This document shows, piece after piece, positions 43,977 to 54,235 of a stretch of 64,000 nt of DNA. The number at the start of each line of letters is the position of its first letter. Position 1 is the stretch's first letter. The DNA comes from Effrenium voratum (taxonomy: Eukaryota; Sar; Dinophyceae; Suessiales; Symbiodiniaceae): assembly GCA_963377175.1 (NCBI GenBank), contig CAUJNA010003035.1, positions 677,185 to 741,184 on the forward strand, in the 5' to 3' direction. Made by a program: the position numbers and the translations under genes. The notes under the pieces were generated by a model, which saw nothing but the letters and a program-made list of their open reading frames with translations, was not told where the DNA came from and ran no database searches.

Positions 43977-44049
43977 ACTTTTCACTCTCGATTTTTTCCC
44001 CCGCCTTCATCTTCTCCAACTGATGCTGGACAACCTGGTCTTTTGCAGC
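43977..44049 (-). CDS. Gene D exon: charged linker before CSD 3
   Basis: Acceptor GTGGTCTTTCCGCCAG|G in phase 0; GC donor GAAAAGT|GCCGTG in phase 1. Reads AAKDQVVQHQLEKMKAGEKI then ESEK. It is highly charged and probably helical. It plays the same part as exons 6-7 in gene C (…SRSE before the second CSD). Joined to the microexon it gives ESEK-C-YQGVLK. The frame is open upstream of the acceptor (APAKKAGDASSWSFRQ), so the exon may start earlier. Confidence 0.6.
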
Positions 44050-44458
44050 CTGGCGGAAAGACCACGAACTCGCGTCTCCAGCTTTTTTTGCGGGGGCCCG
44101 ATCCGTGCCAACCTCCAAGTAATCCCAGAAAAAATACCCGGACATGTATTTGTTGTGGGCCCAGACCGAAAGCCAATGTGCATGCGATTCTGGGCAAGGG
44201 AATCAATCCACTGTCCAGGAATCAGAAACCGACGGTTGACCGAAGGCGCTAGCAGCTCATTTTGGAGATCAGGAAAGCCAGATATTGGTTGCTCAAAGGG
44301 GAAAATGGAGGAACCCTCAGAGGGCAAAAGAGGCAACAAGGTGGGGAATGAGTCCCGCAAGGCTTAATCCCGGCAAAAGTACCTTCATCTGCTGCTTCCC
44401 AAGCAACGCGTACGGACGGACCCAATCCAATCCAATCAACCAACCCAAACACAGATAT

Positions 44459-44508
44459 TACACACACACACACACACAGACACACAGACACACACACACA
44501 CACACTGT
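44459..44508. repeat. (CA)n microsatellite
   Basis: CACACACAGACACACAG run. Confidence 0.95.
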
Positions 44509-44734
44509 GAAAAGCTCCCCGTGAGGAGTAGGTGTAGGTACAGGTTGTAGCGGCTCATTGCGCCAAGTCGTGCTAGCCAGTGCACGGAGGTATGAATTAC
44601 CAGAAAAAAACTCGCAGGTACGTTTTCCCAGGATCGGTGTGGTGGCTTCGTTGGACAGAGACCAACACCGTCCTCTCTGTCCCCCTGCGGATTGAAAAAA
44701 AGGCCTTTGGTCTCCTGTGGCAGGCATGTACAGG

Positions 44735-45103
<369 letters not shown>

Positions 45104-46373
45104 GTCGCGCTCTTCCTGCCGGATCCTGCATTTCTGCAAATGAACGGAAGAAGCACCTAAGGTCAACACTTGTTTTCTTGGATTGATAGCACCCCACCTT
45201 TTGGGTTCCTGCTGTGAAAGAACGGCATGGAGTGGCCCACAAAAACAAAAACATGCGATGGTTTCAACCACCTCGCTTTGGTAAAAAGCCACTCCTGGAG
45301 GCCGTCTGCTTGGCCGACTCTTCCGCCTTCTGCCGATGCGGCCTCAGTGTGTGCGCGTCCGCGGGTCTTTCTGCTCCTGGAACTATAGCCAGCTTCCCTC
45401 CAGTCGCGTTTGGGAAAGCGGGAGAAGGGCGTGGCGGCATTTTTGTTCCAGCGGCGCGAACTTTTTTCGGAGAACTTTGTCAGACGAGATGGAGCTTCGT
45501 GTCTGCTTCCCTCCAAGTGGTTTGGAGCCCGGGGAAACGGAGGGTTTCCAATTGGTACCTTCTACATGAAGGGCTTCAAATCCGAAACCACCAAGCCAAA
45601 CCACACTTTTCAGGGCCTGAGATTGGGTCTCCACCATTCGAAGCCCTTTGAAACCACGGTATCCAAGGAAGCCCTCCAGCATGTGTCTTCTTTGAAGGGA
45701 CACTCAGCCCAGATCGGGCTCTTAGACTGCTGCACGCCGGCTAAAAATCATCTTCAAGATGTTCTTGGTATCTTCCAAGGCAGGGGGAAAAAAAGGCCTC
45801 CTGTTCCATCCCAAAAGGATCAAAATCAGGGCCCCCCGTGAAAGATGCCGGCTGCCAACCAAAAGCTCCACTGGAGCCAAACATGCATATGATTTGACTT
45901 GGGTGCCACCAATGAAGCCTCACTCGAAGGCTTCTGAAAAGAAAAAAGACTCGTGAAAACAATAGAAAAAAGAATGGTGGTTGCCCTGAAAGCGGGGCCT
46001 GTCCCTTGCATGGAGAGGGAGTGCCCGTAGGGGCCAATTCCCAAAGCGTCGAGCCTTCAATTCCGCAAGGTTCGTCACCCGTTCCTTCGAGAGACCAACG
46101 CCGCAAATCCTTGCCGCACCTTAAAAATGTGGGCTAGGGGACCCGTGTCTCCTTGCCATCAGGAGACCTCCAAAAATCGGCCGTGTCTTTCTCGTGTCCA
46201 TTTCCACCCAACCAGAGGGGTCCAAGGATGACCCGCTGTCGCACCCGGATCCTGCCAGCCCAACCAACTTCTGAGCCGCTGGCTGAAGTGCCTCACAGAG
46301 GATCGCCGTCGAGAAAACAAAACCGCCATGGGTCAAAGGCATTTTCCAGGTTGCTGGCTTGGAGGTGTATGTG

Positions 46374-46392
46374 TATATATATATATATATGT
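46374..46392. repeat. (TA)n microsatellite
   Basis: Nine TA units. Confidence 0.9.
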
Positions 46393-46477
46393 ATAATACG
46401 TATATTTGGGTGTCTGGAATTTCTTGCCTCACCTCAAAACTACCCACTTCAAAATGCCCGAGTGCACACAAAACCCA

Positions 46478-46581
46478 TGAGTGACAATCAAAACCTGGTA
46501 TTACAATGGTCGACCCAGCAACTAGAGCTGGGACTGTTCCTTACTAACCTTCACCAATCGCCGGGTTTTGATTGTGACTCA
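46478..46581. mobile_element. MITE-like element, family F (copy 1)
   Basis: Ends TGAGTGACAATCAAAACC and GGGTTTTGATTGTGACTCA. Contains ACTGTTCCTTACTAACCTTC. A second full copy is at 62779-62921. Confidence 0.78.
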
Positions 46582-46717
46582 TGTGAGGGTATCTCCTGCT
46601 TACATGTTTTTGACCCCCACCCAAATGGAAACACCCCAAAGGTGAAATGTTGAGAACATCTTCAGTGGGCACCCAATCATCAAGCCAAAAATCATTTCAG
46701 CAGGACGTGGAAAAAAC

Positions 46718-46795
46718 AAGTAATAAATAAACAAATAATTAAATAAATAAACAAATAATAATGTAAATATAAAACAAAAATATAATAATAATATT
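46718..46795. repeat. AAATAA-rich low-complexity tract
   Basis: AATAAATAAACAAATAAT and ATAATAATAAT runs. Confidence 0.85.
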
Positions 46796-48244
46796 AGAAA
46801 GGGAATGGGATGAGATGGTATTCATCCATGGGTGGTCAAACAATGCGAATGCTGCCAATATGTTTAGTGCCGGCATTTAAGGGGGACACACGGAAGAAGG
46901 GTCCCTAAATTTGACAACCCCCAAGTGTGTCAGTAGAATTGAAAGAGGCATGGCCCGTTTTTTCGCGTGACTGGGAATGTATGGGAATGAGTGAACAATT
47001 TGCCGGGCGATTCCTCAATCAAGTGGCTCCTCTTGGTTCTCTTCATCCCGTCATTCTCCGAAAATGGAGATGTGTCTCAAGACAGGCGGTACACAAGGTC
47101 CATGTTGGCTCCCCTGAACAGATCAGCAAGCAAGCCCGAGGTCATTCGCCATCGCCGTCGGGATGCCGGGGATCGGGGGAAAAAAACAGTTCAAGTTCAA
47201 AAAGCCGTTGACTCGCCTATGACATTCGACTCACCTTGCTCTTTGGATTCGGCCCACTTTGCTTTGCCTCTGAAGGCGAGCAGGCCCCGTTGCGGCGAGC
47301 TCGGTTGGTGTCTGTCTCCCCAACCTGGGCCCCTTGCGGCGAGTGAACGGGGCGGGGATTTTCACCAGAGGCGGACACCCAAAGGAAGGCACGTGGCCAT
47401 CGGGCGAGAAGCTTCGAACTCTTCGGGGAAGGGAAACCCTTTGGGTTGAAACCGGCGAGAATCTAGCCGGTAAGCTCGTCTAAAGGTCGGGTTTTTTTTT
47501 CCGGTGAATTTTGGCCGAAACCTGCTGGGAAGGAGAATTGGAGGAAGGACCCCAAAATGTTCAACCATCGCCGAGCTGGTGTCCTTTATTCGGGAATCCC
47601 AAACGGTTCATTCCCAACCTGGGTCATTGCCGACTGCGCACCAGCAAGGAAAAGGGAAACCAATGGAACCCTGGACTCATGTGAAGAGCCTGCCCATCAC
47701 ACAAGCCCCGGCTACCACAGCGCCTTCTGGGCCGCATATTCCTGGGTCAAGAGCCTGGCGAGGTCTGCGTGGCAACATCCATCAATCCACATCCACCTGA
47801 GATTGAGCTACATCCAATTGAGATACTTCCAAAATCATGTCAGTTCTTTTGGGGGGTTCCCTAATTAACATTTGGTTGAGGGTGTCACTGTCACGAATCA
47901 AAATGTCCCGCATAGCCGCAAAAAATCAATGTCATGAGTCAGGGGTCCTGAATTTGATCCTTGGTGGTTTTAAACCTCATCTGTTTGGATCCTTGGTAGG
48001 GGTGATGCTTAGCTCTAAAGACCCCGCATTCTGAATGCTGTCCCTCAAGATGCTTCCAAGCGAAGTCGAAAGCGAGTTGCGCCCCAACATACCGGCTTCC
48101 CGAGAATGTCCCTTAAAGCAGGGAAACTCACCTGAAATGTGCCAAAACACTGAATTCAAACCAGCGGGAAATATGGGGGGGGTGAACCCTGAAATACCCC
48201 GTGCGCACATGAGAAAATGTGGATTCCCTGCCCCCCCACCCATA

Positions 48245-48272
48245 AACAAACACACACACACACATACACACG
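48245..48272. repeat. (CA)n microsatellite
   Basis: About 12 CA units with one TA. Confidence 0.9.
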
Positions 48273-48541
48273 CAGCTGTTGTTGGCTGAGAAACTAGACG
48301 CCCGCTTCCGACTCATGGCCGTCCCTTCTAATGGTCCGAATTCCTTGATGCTTATCTTAGTTCATTTGTTAAAGATCTATATTCAACATGTCTGCCCACC
48401 ATCCTGACCCTAAGTAACCCCCCTTGGAAAGTCCCAAAAAAAGATCGCAGCGCCCAAAATAAAGAACCTGCTGTATGGCCCAGACTACCCCCAAGCAGCT
48501 TGCTTGCTGGAAAGGATCGGTCTTGGCAAGGTATCAAGACG

Positions 48542-48685
48542 TACTGTGGATGGTTGCGACATCCAATGCGCGCCACCCAAGAAACCATGGTTGAAACCAT
48601 AACGTTTGTTGGTATTTGCTAGGGAATCGAATCATTCCAGGGTTTCTTAGGTGGTGCGAAATGGATGTTGCAACCATCCACAGTA
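48542..48685. mobile_element. MITE-like element, family A (copy 6)
   Basis: TACTGTGGATGGTTGCGACA ... GTTGCAACCATCCACAGTA. It carries the variant TTGCGACATCCAATGCGCG also seen in the copies at 25.19 and 29.07 kb, indicating a subfamily. Confidence 0.87.
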
Positions 48686-51519
48686 AGGGGGAACTTTGGG
48701 GTATCTGAAGACTCCGAAAGCCGGATTCTTTGAGGGTTTGGCCCGAAAACAAAACAGAGAAACGGTGTTTCCTGCCATACTTATTGACCCTTGAAAGGGA
48801 AGATGCTGTCCAAAGAGATCCGGTTTGCCACAAAATACGGAACCTACTTAAAAGGAAAGCGGACATTTAACAAACGAGAAGAACAAAGAATAGGACATTG
48901 GTCATTGTCATTTACCGGAACACAAGCCAAATACAAGGGAAGGAAAACCAATCAATTGTCCTAAACTGGGTTGCTCTCCAGACCCTGCAATCGAGCTTGT
49001 CAGTTGTGTCTTGTTGTCTCTCAGGCGACTCGGAAGCCCAAGCAAGCCATCGCCGTGAGGGCTCCATGTGGCCATAGAGGAAACTCGCCACAATGCTTGG
49101 TGGACATAACTCCCCGCCTAATCGATGCCCAGCAAAGGGGCCCTAATCAAAGTTCACTCCCATGTTGCCAACATCACTCGATAAGACAAACGAACGCCTC
49201 TCAGCCCAACAACTCAAGGCAAGGGCCTCTGATTCAATGGCAACGTGAACTTACACAGGGAATCTGGAAACCGAAGTCCCCGAAAATTACGATGCTTTTA
49301 TTGTTATGGCAAATTGGCCCGGGCCCATAGAATTCCGTGCCATTGTTGGGTTGGAACTCGCCCAAAGGAGGTGCTCGCTAAGGCCTGTTCCGGGTCGCCA
49401 TCGCCGCCTCCTCCGCCTGCCTCAGTCAGCTGAGCGTGTTGTTGCTTTCTTTCTTCTTCTTCTTTTCCGTTTTTTTTCTTGGGCGGGGGGTGTTTGTTGC
49501 TCTTTTTTTTTGTTTTTTTGTTCTTTGTTCCTTTTCTTATTCGCGGATGGCTTGGATTTGCGCTGGTGGATTTCACCCGTTCTTCCCCCTGGTTCTCTAG
49601 TACTCTTTGATATCCAGGGCTGTTTCCACAGATTCGCCACATCCCAGCCGGTTTCTCGATGTTGGTATAGGTCTTCCCTGTTTAGGGTGGTGTTCAAGCA
49701 AACCAACAGAAACCACGTTTGTTTGCTGGTTCCCTATTTGAGACAAACCTAATATAGTAAAATTAGGGTCCGGTCAACATGGCAACAGTCCTTGCGGCGT
49801 CCCTTGAAACGCAAACCAAAAGGGGCTCCACACAACCGTTGTTGTTCTTGTTGGTACCCCAAATGTTGTTGCCAATGGAACATTGTGGAAAATAGTGTTT
49901 GCTGTGATTTGTGGTCTCTTTTGAGGGTGCTTCTTGCTTGGCAGTTTTAAGGAACACCCAAAGGAAACCACCAATTGGGGGCGGGGGTGCCTAAAAAAGA
50001 CGCACCCATATACGGCTCATTTCATGACATACCGTTGTGACTTTGGGAACTCTCGTGGTACTGCGAAAGTGGCTCCAAAGCCCTGTTTCCCACAAGCATG
50101 TTGTGTCTCGAAAATGCTGGACCCCCTCCAAAAAACAAACACGGTTTGCTCTGGGCTTCGTTCAAAAACAACCCGGAAAAGGTGGGGTGGGTCTTTCTAA
50201 CCCTCTGGTTGTCCATTCTCCACATTCTCAGATTTTTGGGGGTGGCTTGAACATCACCTTTTGGACCGGTGATGTACCTTCACCGTAATGTTTAAGGAGG
50301 ATAGTATGGGGTTCAAAAGAAAAAAAGTACTGTTTGTTTTAGGAAATGAAGCATGGCCACGGCTGCAATCCATTAAAACGCACCTGAAAGCGAGCCAAAA
50401 AGACAAAACCAAATGTCATAACTTGGAGCCAACGTCCTAAGCCTTGCAAGGCTTCTCTAAATATCTTGAGTCCCTACCCCAAGTGAACTCGTCTTACGGC
50501 GCTTGTGAGCGGTCAAAATGACCAAGTTTCCCCAGGACAATCCACAAACAAGGGCTTGCCTGGCTTTTGTGGTTGATGTTGCGTGAATTCCTGCTTCTCG
50601 TCCATCCCAAATGGACCATTCAAATCAGGAAGTGTTGGAGAATCTCATACTATGGCAACATAAATTGTCCACCGAATTATGATGTCTATGTGGGTCCCCA
50701 AGTAAAATTAATGCCCACATATTCGCACCCCCTGTCACTCAAACCCGCGGTTCCTTCCATATTTTGTGAAGGAGCACCCAGCGAAATCGGGGAAAATGAC
50801 CGAGGACATTTCTGATGGTGGATTCTAAGAGGCATGGGTATGTGTCAAAATAGCGCACCAAATAGATGTGGCTATCTTGTATGCCTCTGGTTCTCCTTTG
50901 CAACCGGTCTGTTTTTGTTATTGTTTTTTTACGGAAACCATCGCCGTGTCTCCCTGAAGTTGTGGTGTGTTTTGAAGGATATTAATCTGTCAATTCATCC
51001 GTCAACACACTGGCCAACGTCCAAGCTAACAAAGAAAACTTGCCTCATTATTTGGCCAAACATCTCATACGGAGATGTCGCAATGCGAGCGCATGTGCTG
51101 CCGCCCCAATAAAACAAAGGGGCAACCGCCCGCGCAGATAGAAGACGAAAACGAGTCTGTGTGGACCCACGAAAAGAGGCGAGGTCTGCGACCGCTGGGA
51201 AGTTTAAAGGCCCCTGTCTTGGATTCCCTTTGCAACAGTACCATTGGAGAGGTCGGCAACTTCATGGGAAGATTTGGGACCTGTTTTCTGCCCCATTTTG
51301 AGGTAACAAGATTCTTAGGGCAACTCAACGAGGCACTGCAAGGTATTTTCGTGACCAACTCAAAAGCCACCCCAACCTGGTAGTTTCCTTTGAAACCACA
51401 AACGAAACAAACACTAGATGCTGCTTCCATTCCAATACCATAAAGACACTCATGGCGTAGTGTCCCATGGCTTTCCGGCACAAAAAAAAGCAACCTCCAA
51501 CAGCACAAACCCACTTCAC

Positions 51520-51790
51520 GACCCAGTCCAGCCGTCTGAGGCCTCTCGCACACGGCTGGGCACGGTCACACCCTTGGCCTATCCACGGATCCAGGGATGA
51601 CCCCCCTGCAAAAAGTTTTTAACTTTTTGGGGGTTTAGTGGAAAACACCTTTATTTCCCAAAAAGTTAAAGTCTAAAGATCCGTTGCCCAATAGCAGCGA
51701 AGACTTCCAGACCCAGTCCAGCCGTCTGAGGCCTCTCGCACACGGCTGGGCACGGTCACACCCTTGGCCTATCGGATCGACGGATCGACG
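51520..51790. repeat. Direct duplication of a 62-bp segment
   Basis: CCAGTCCAGCCGTCTGAGGC ... ACACCCTTGGCCTAT is present at 51522-51583 and again, identical by eye, at 51713-51774, with a family H repeat between the copies. Directly after the second copy is a short GATCGACG tandem. Confidence 0.85.
51600..51683. repeat. Dispersed repeat, family H (copy 5)
   Basis: CCCCCCTGCAAAAAGTTTTT ... GGGTTTAGTGGAAAACACC ... AAAGTCTAAAGATCC. Confidence 0.6.
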
Positions 51791-51847
51791 GATCCGTCGA
51801 AGCGTCGGAGCGTCAACATCGACTCGAAATTCTAACCAAGGTGGGTT

Positions 51848-51948
51848 GGCTGTGGCTCAAAAACCGGTACCAAAATGGAACCCTGGTAAGTGGAGACATG
51901 GACCAACACCTGCGGTTTGCCCCTCCTGATTAATTTTGAGCCACAGCC
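51848..51948. mobile_element. MITE-like element, family D (copy 2)
   Basis: GGCTGTGGCTCAAAAACCGG ... TAATTTTGAGCCACAGCC; nearly perfect terminal inverted repeats. Confidence 0.82.
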
Positions 51949-52065
51949 GGTCGCACTGGTGTGGAGCTTGCTGAGGCTGCTGGCTCCCTCTAAAAGGGCG
52001 GGTGGGACTGGTGGTTTGGAGGTCAAGTCGTAGTTGCCCTGCCCTCAACAAGAACCAGGGAGCAC

Positions 52066-52330
52066 TTGCGCCGAAAAAACGCCCGAGAGCTTGCCCAGAG
52101 AAAGAACTGGCACGACAAAAGCTCGAAGAGAGAAACTTGCATCGAGAACTTTTCAGACGGACTTGAGCAGATAAGTTTTAGCCGAGAACTTGCACAGAGA
52201 AGTTTGGATGGAGATCCTGCACAGAGAAACTTGCTGGGCCAACTTGCGCAGAGACCACTGGCGCAAAGAACTTGCATGCAGAACTTGCGCAAAGAAATTT
52301 GCGCGCAGATGCAGCGCAGAGAGACAACGA
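52066..52330. repeat. Degenerate GAACTTGCGCAGAGA tandem repeat
   Basis: About twelve copies of a ~20-bp unit (AACTTGC, GCAGAGA, AGAACTTGC), strongly diverged. Same family as at 9560-9665. Confidence 0.75.
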
Positions 52331-52729
52331 CTCGAAGTCCGCAGCACGGGTTGCTGACCGTTTTTTTTAAGCTTGCGGCCTGCTGGTACTTGCTTTTCAA
52401 CCGCTGAATTTCTGTGGGCTAGAGTGGGGAGATCCTATGCAAGTCCTTGCGGATACAAGCTCAAGTATCAGCAACCAGTGCAAGTTCTCTGCAAATATCT
52501 CTCTGCACGTCTTCGTGCGCACGAAGTCGTCACACGCAGGGTCCTTCTCAAAGCAAGCACACCGAACAAAAATAAAGACGTCGACCTCGCCGATCCCCGC
52601 AGACGGCTACGCGCGCCGTCTGTCAAAAGGCAGTCAAGGTCCTCAGCTTTTGCACATCTAACGCCGACCCCCGCAGAAAATGTCAGATTCGCAGGGTGGG
52701 TTTGATCCATCTCTCTCGCGCAAGATGTC

Positions 52730-53395
52730 TCGCGCGAGCTCGAGCCATTCTTGTGCCAGTTTGCTCGTGGAGTCTGCTGCGTATGTTCTCTTGCGCAGCT
52801 TGCTGCTCGCGGGCGTTCTCTCCTGCAACTTCCTGTCTGCCTGCGCGCTGTCGCTGCGTGCCTGTGCTCTCGCACTACTTGCTCTGCAGGTGCTCTCAAG
52901 CTACCTGCTCTGCAGGTGCTCTTGTGCTACGTGCTGCACATGTCCTCTTGCGCATCTTGCTTGCTCTGCATGTACTCTCGTGCTACTTACTTCTCGTCTA
53001 TCCTGCCTGTGCTCTTGCGATACTTGCTCTGCAGGTGCTCTCAAGCTACCTGATCTGCAGGTGCTCTTGTGCTACGCGCTGCGCATGTCCTCTCGCGCAT
53101 CTTGCTCTGAACGTAGTCTTGTGCTACTTACTCTGCTCTTCTCGTTTATCCTGCCTGTTCTCTCTCGATACTTGCTCTGCATGTGCTCTCACGCTACCTG
53201 CTCTGCAGGTGCTCTTGTGCTATGTTCTGCGCATGTCCTCTCGCGCATCTTGCTCTGCATGTACTCTCGTGCTACTTACTCTGCTCTTCTCGTCTATCCT
53301 GCACTGCGTGTGGTCTCGTGCTACTTGCCCTGCCTGTCCTCTTGTGCATGTGGCTCTGCATGTGCTGCGCTACTTGGCTGCGCTATAAGGCTGGT
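52730..53395. repeat. Higher-order repeat, GCTCTGCATGTGCTCTCGTG type
   Basis: Subunits of about 20-24 bp (CTCTGCAGGTGCTCTTGTGC) are organised into a ~146-bp unit repeated three times, starting near 52881, 53026 and 53174. Plus-strand frames are open over most of the block: one over 248 codons, a second over 231, and parts of the third. All are rich in C, L, S and A. I regard them as repeat translation rather than a gene. It is apparently the inverted, expanded relative of the array at 52066-52330. Confidence 0.85.
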
Positions 53396-54155
53396 GATTT
53401 TACCGGAACTTTGCAATGCTTAAAAGTAAGCGCTTAACGATATCCGGCACCCTCCCTGCGGCTTCCCCATTGGTTTCCCTAACTAAAACACTGCACATGA
53501 TTAGGCCACATCCCTTGCTCGACACGTTGGGGTTGGGCCCCTCATTTTGCAGAGTTCTCTGTGTGTCCCCGTGAAACATCGCCCGAGGAAACTCACACAC
53601 GCCCTTGTGTCATAATTGTTGTGTTCCCAAAGAGGCAATGAGTTTCCAAGGAAAACAAGCAGTGCCCGTGAATCAGCAGCACCAAGCCGGTTGTTCCTCT
53701 CGGCATCCCCAGAAATTTCAGGAAACTTGCCGCCAGTCACAGGTGAATGAGGACAAACGCCCCCTGCGTTGACTTTACTGATGGTTGATTTTGCATAGGA
53801 TCCAAAACGCCCACCCCCAACAACAGTGCCGCTGAATTCCTGGCCAATAACTTGACAAGGCCCTACGTTGGAGCCGGGCTATGCGAATCCATGGGCGAAT
53901 ATCCGCGGCCGTCCCTACCCTCCAACACGAACAGGAGTCCCCTTAAAACCTCGCCCCACACCAAGGGGAACTCAGCTTACATCTCAAACCATCCACTGCC
54001 GCACCCCCCCAACCCTTGCGCTACGTGTTGGGTGTTTTACAGAGATCAAATCGCACCTTTAATTGAATTCCTCACCTTTAACCATCATGGGGGGGAACTC
54101 TGCCCCGGCGCTTTTTAACCTGCATACCTAAATACCAGCCCCTGACTTCGCAAGC

Positions 54156-54235
54156 CCCGCGCTTCGAAGAACCGGATCTCGCCTCGAACATTTGCAGCGC
54201 CGCTGCAGCGGACTGCGCTGAGCTCTGCTTCATGC
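54156..54235 (-). CDS. Candidate exon: start of a further cold-shock domain (gene D or separate gene)
   Basis: Acceptor GGATGCCAG|G in phase 2; GC donor GCGCGGG|GCTTGC in phase 1. Reads HEAELSAVRCSGAANVRG then EIRFFEARG. RGEIRFFEARG fits the G.I.[SF]F...[KR]G start of a CSD, and the donor falls just before the expected GFGFI. G/C at only about 65% of third positions, and the plus strand is open too. The RNP1 exon that should follow was not found between 44 and 54 kb. Confidence 0.45.

Noticed and set aside
45290..45520. GC-rich minus patch (SSDKVLRKKFAPLEQKCRHALL) as a gene D exon
   Set aside because: Two minus frames and one plus frame are equally open, and no acceptor/donor pair gives a phase linking it to neighbours.
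49390..49450. GC-rich patch VAIAASSACLSQLSVLL on the plus strand
   Set aside because: Good codon bias over 17 codons, but no acceptor, and it would be the only plus-strand gene; too short to support.
51330..51375. Minus reading VGVAFELVTK as a CSD strand following the 54.2 kb exon
   Set aside because: The sequence overlaps the common dispersed repeat word (GTTTCCTTTGAAACC), codon bias is absent, and the RNP1 and RNP2 exons that should precede it are missing.
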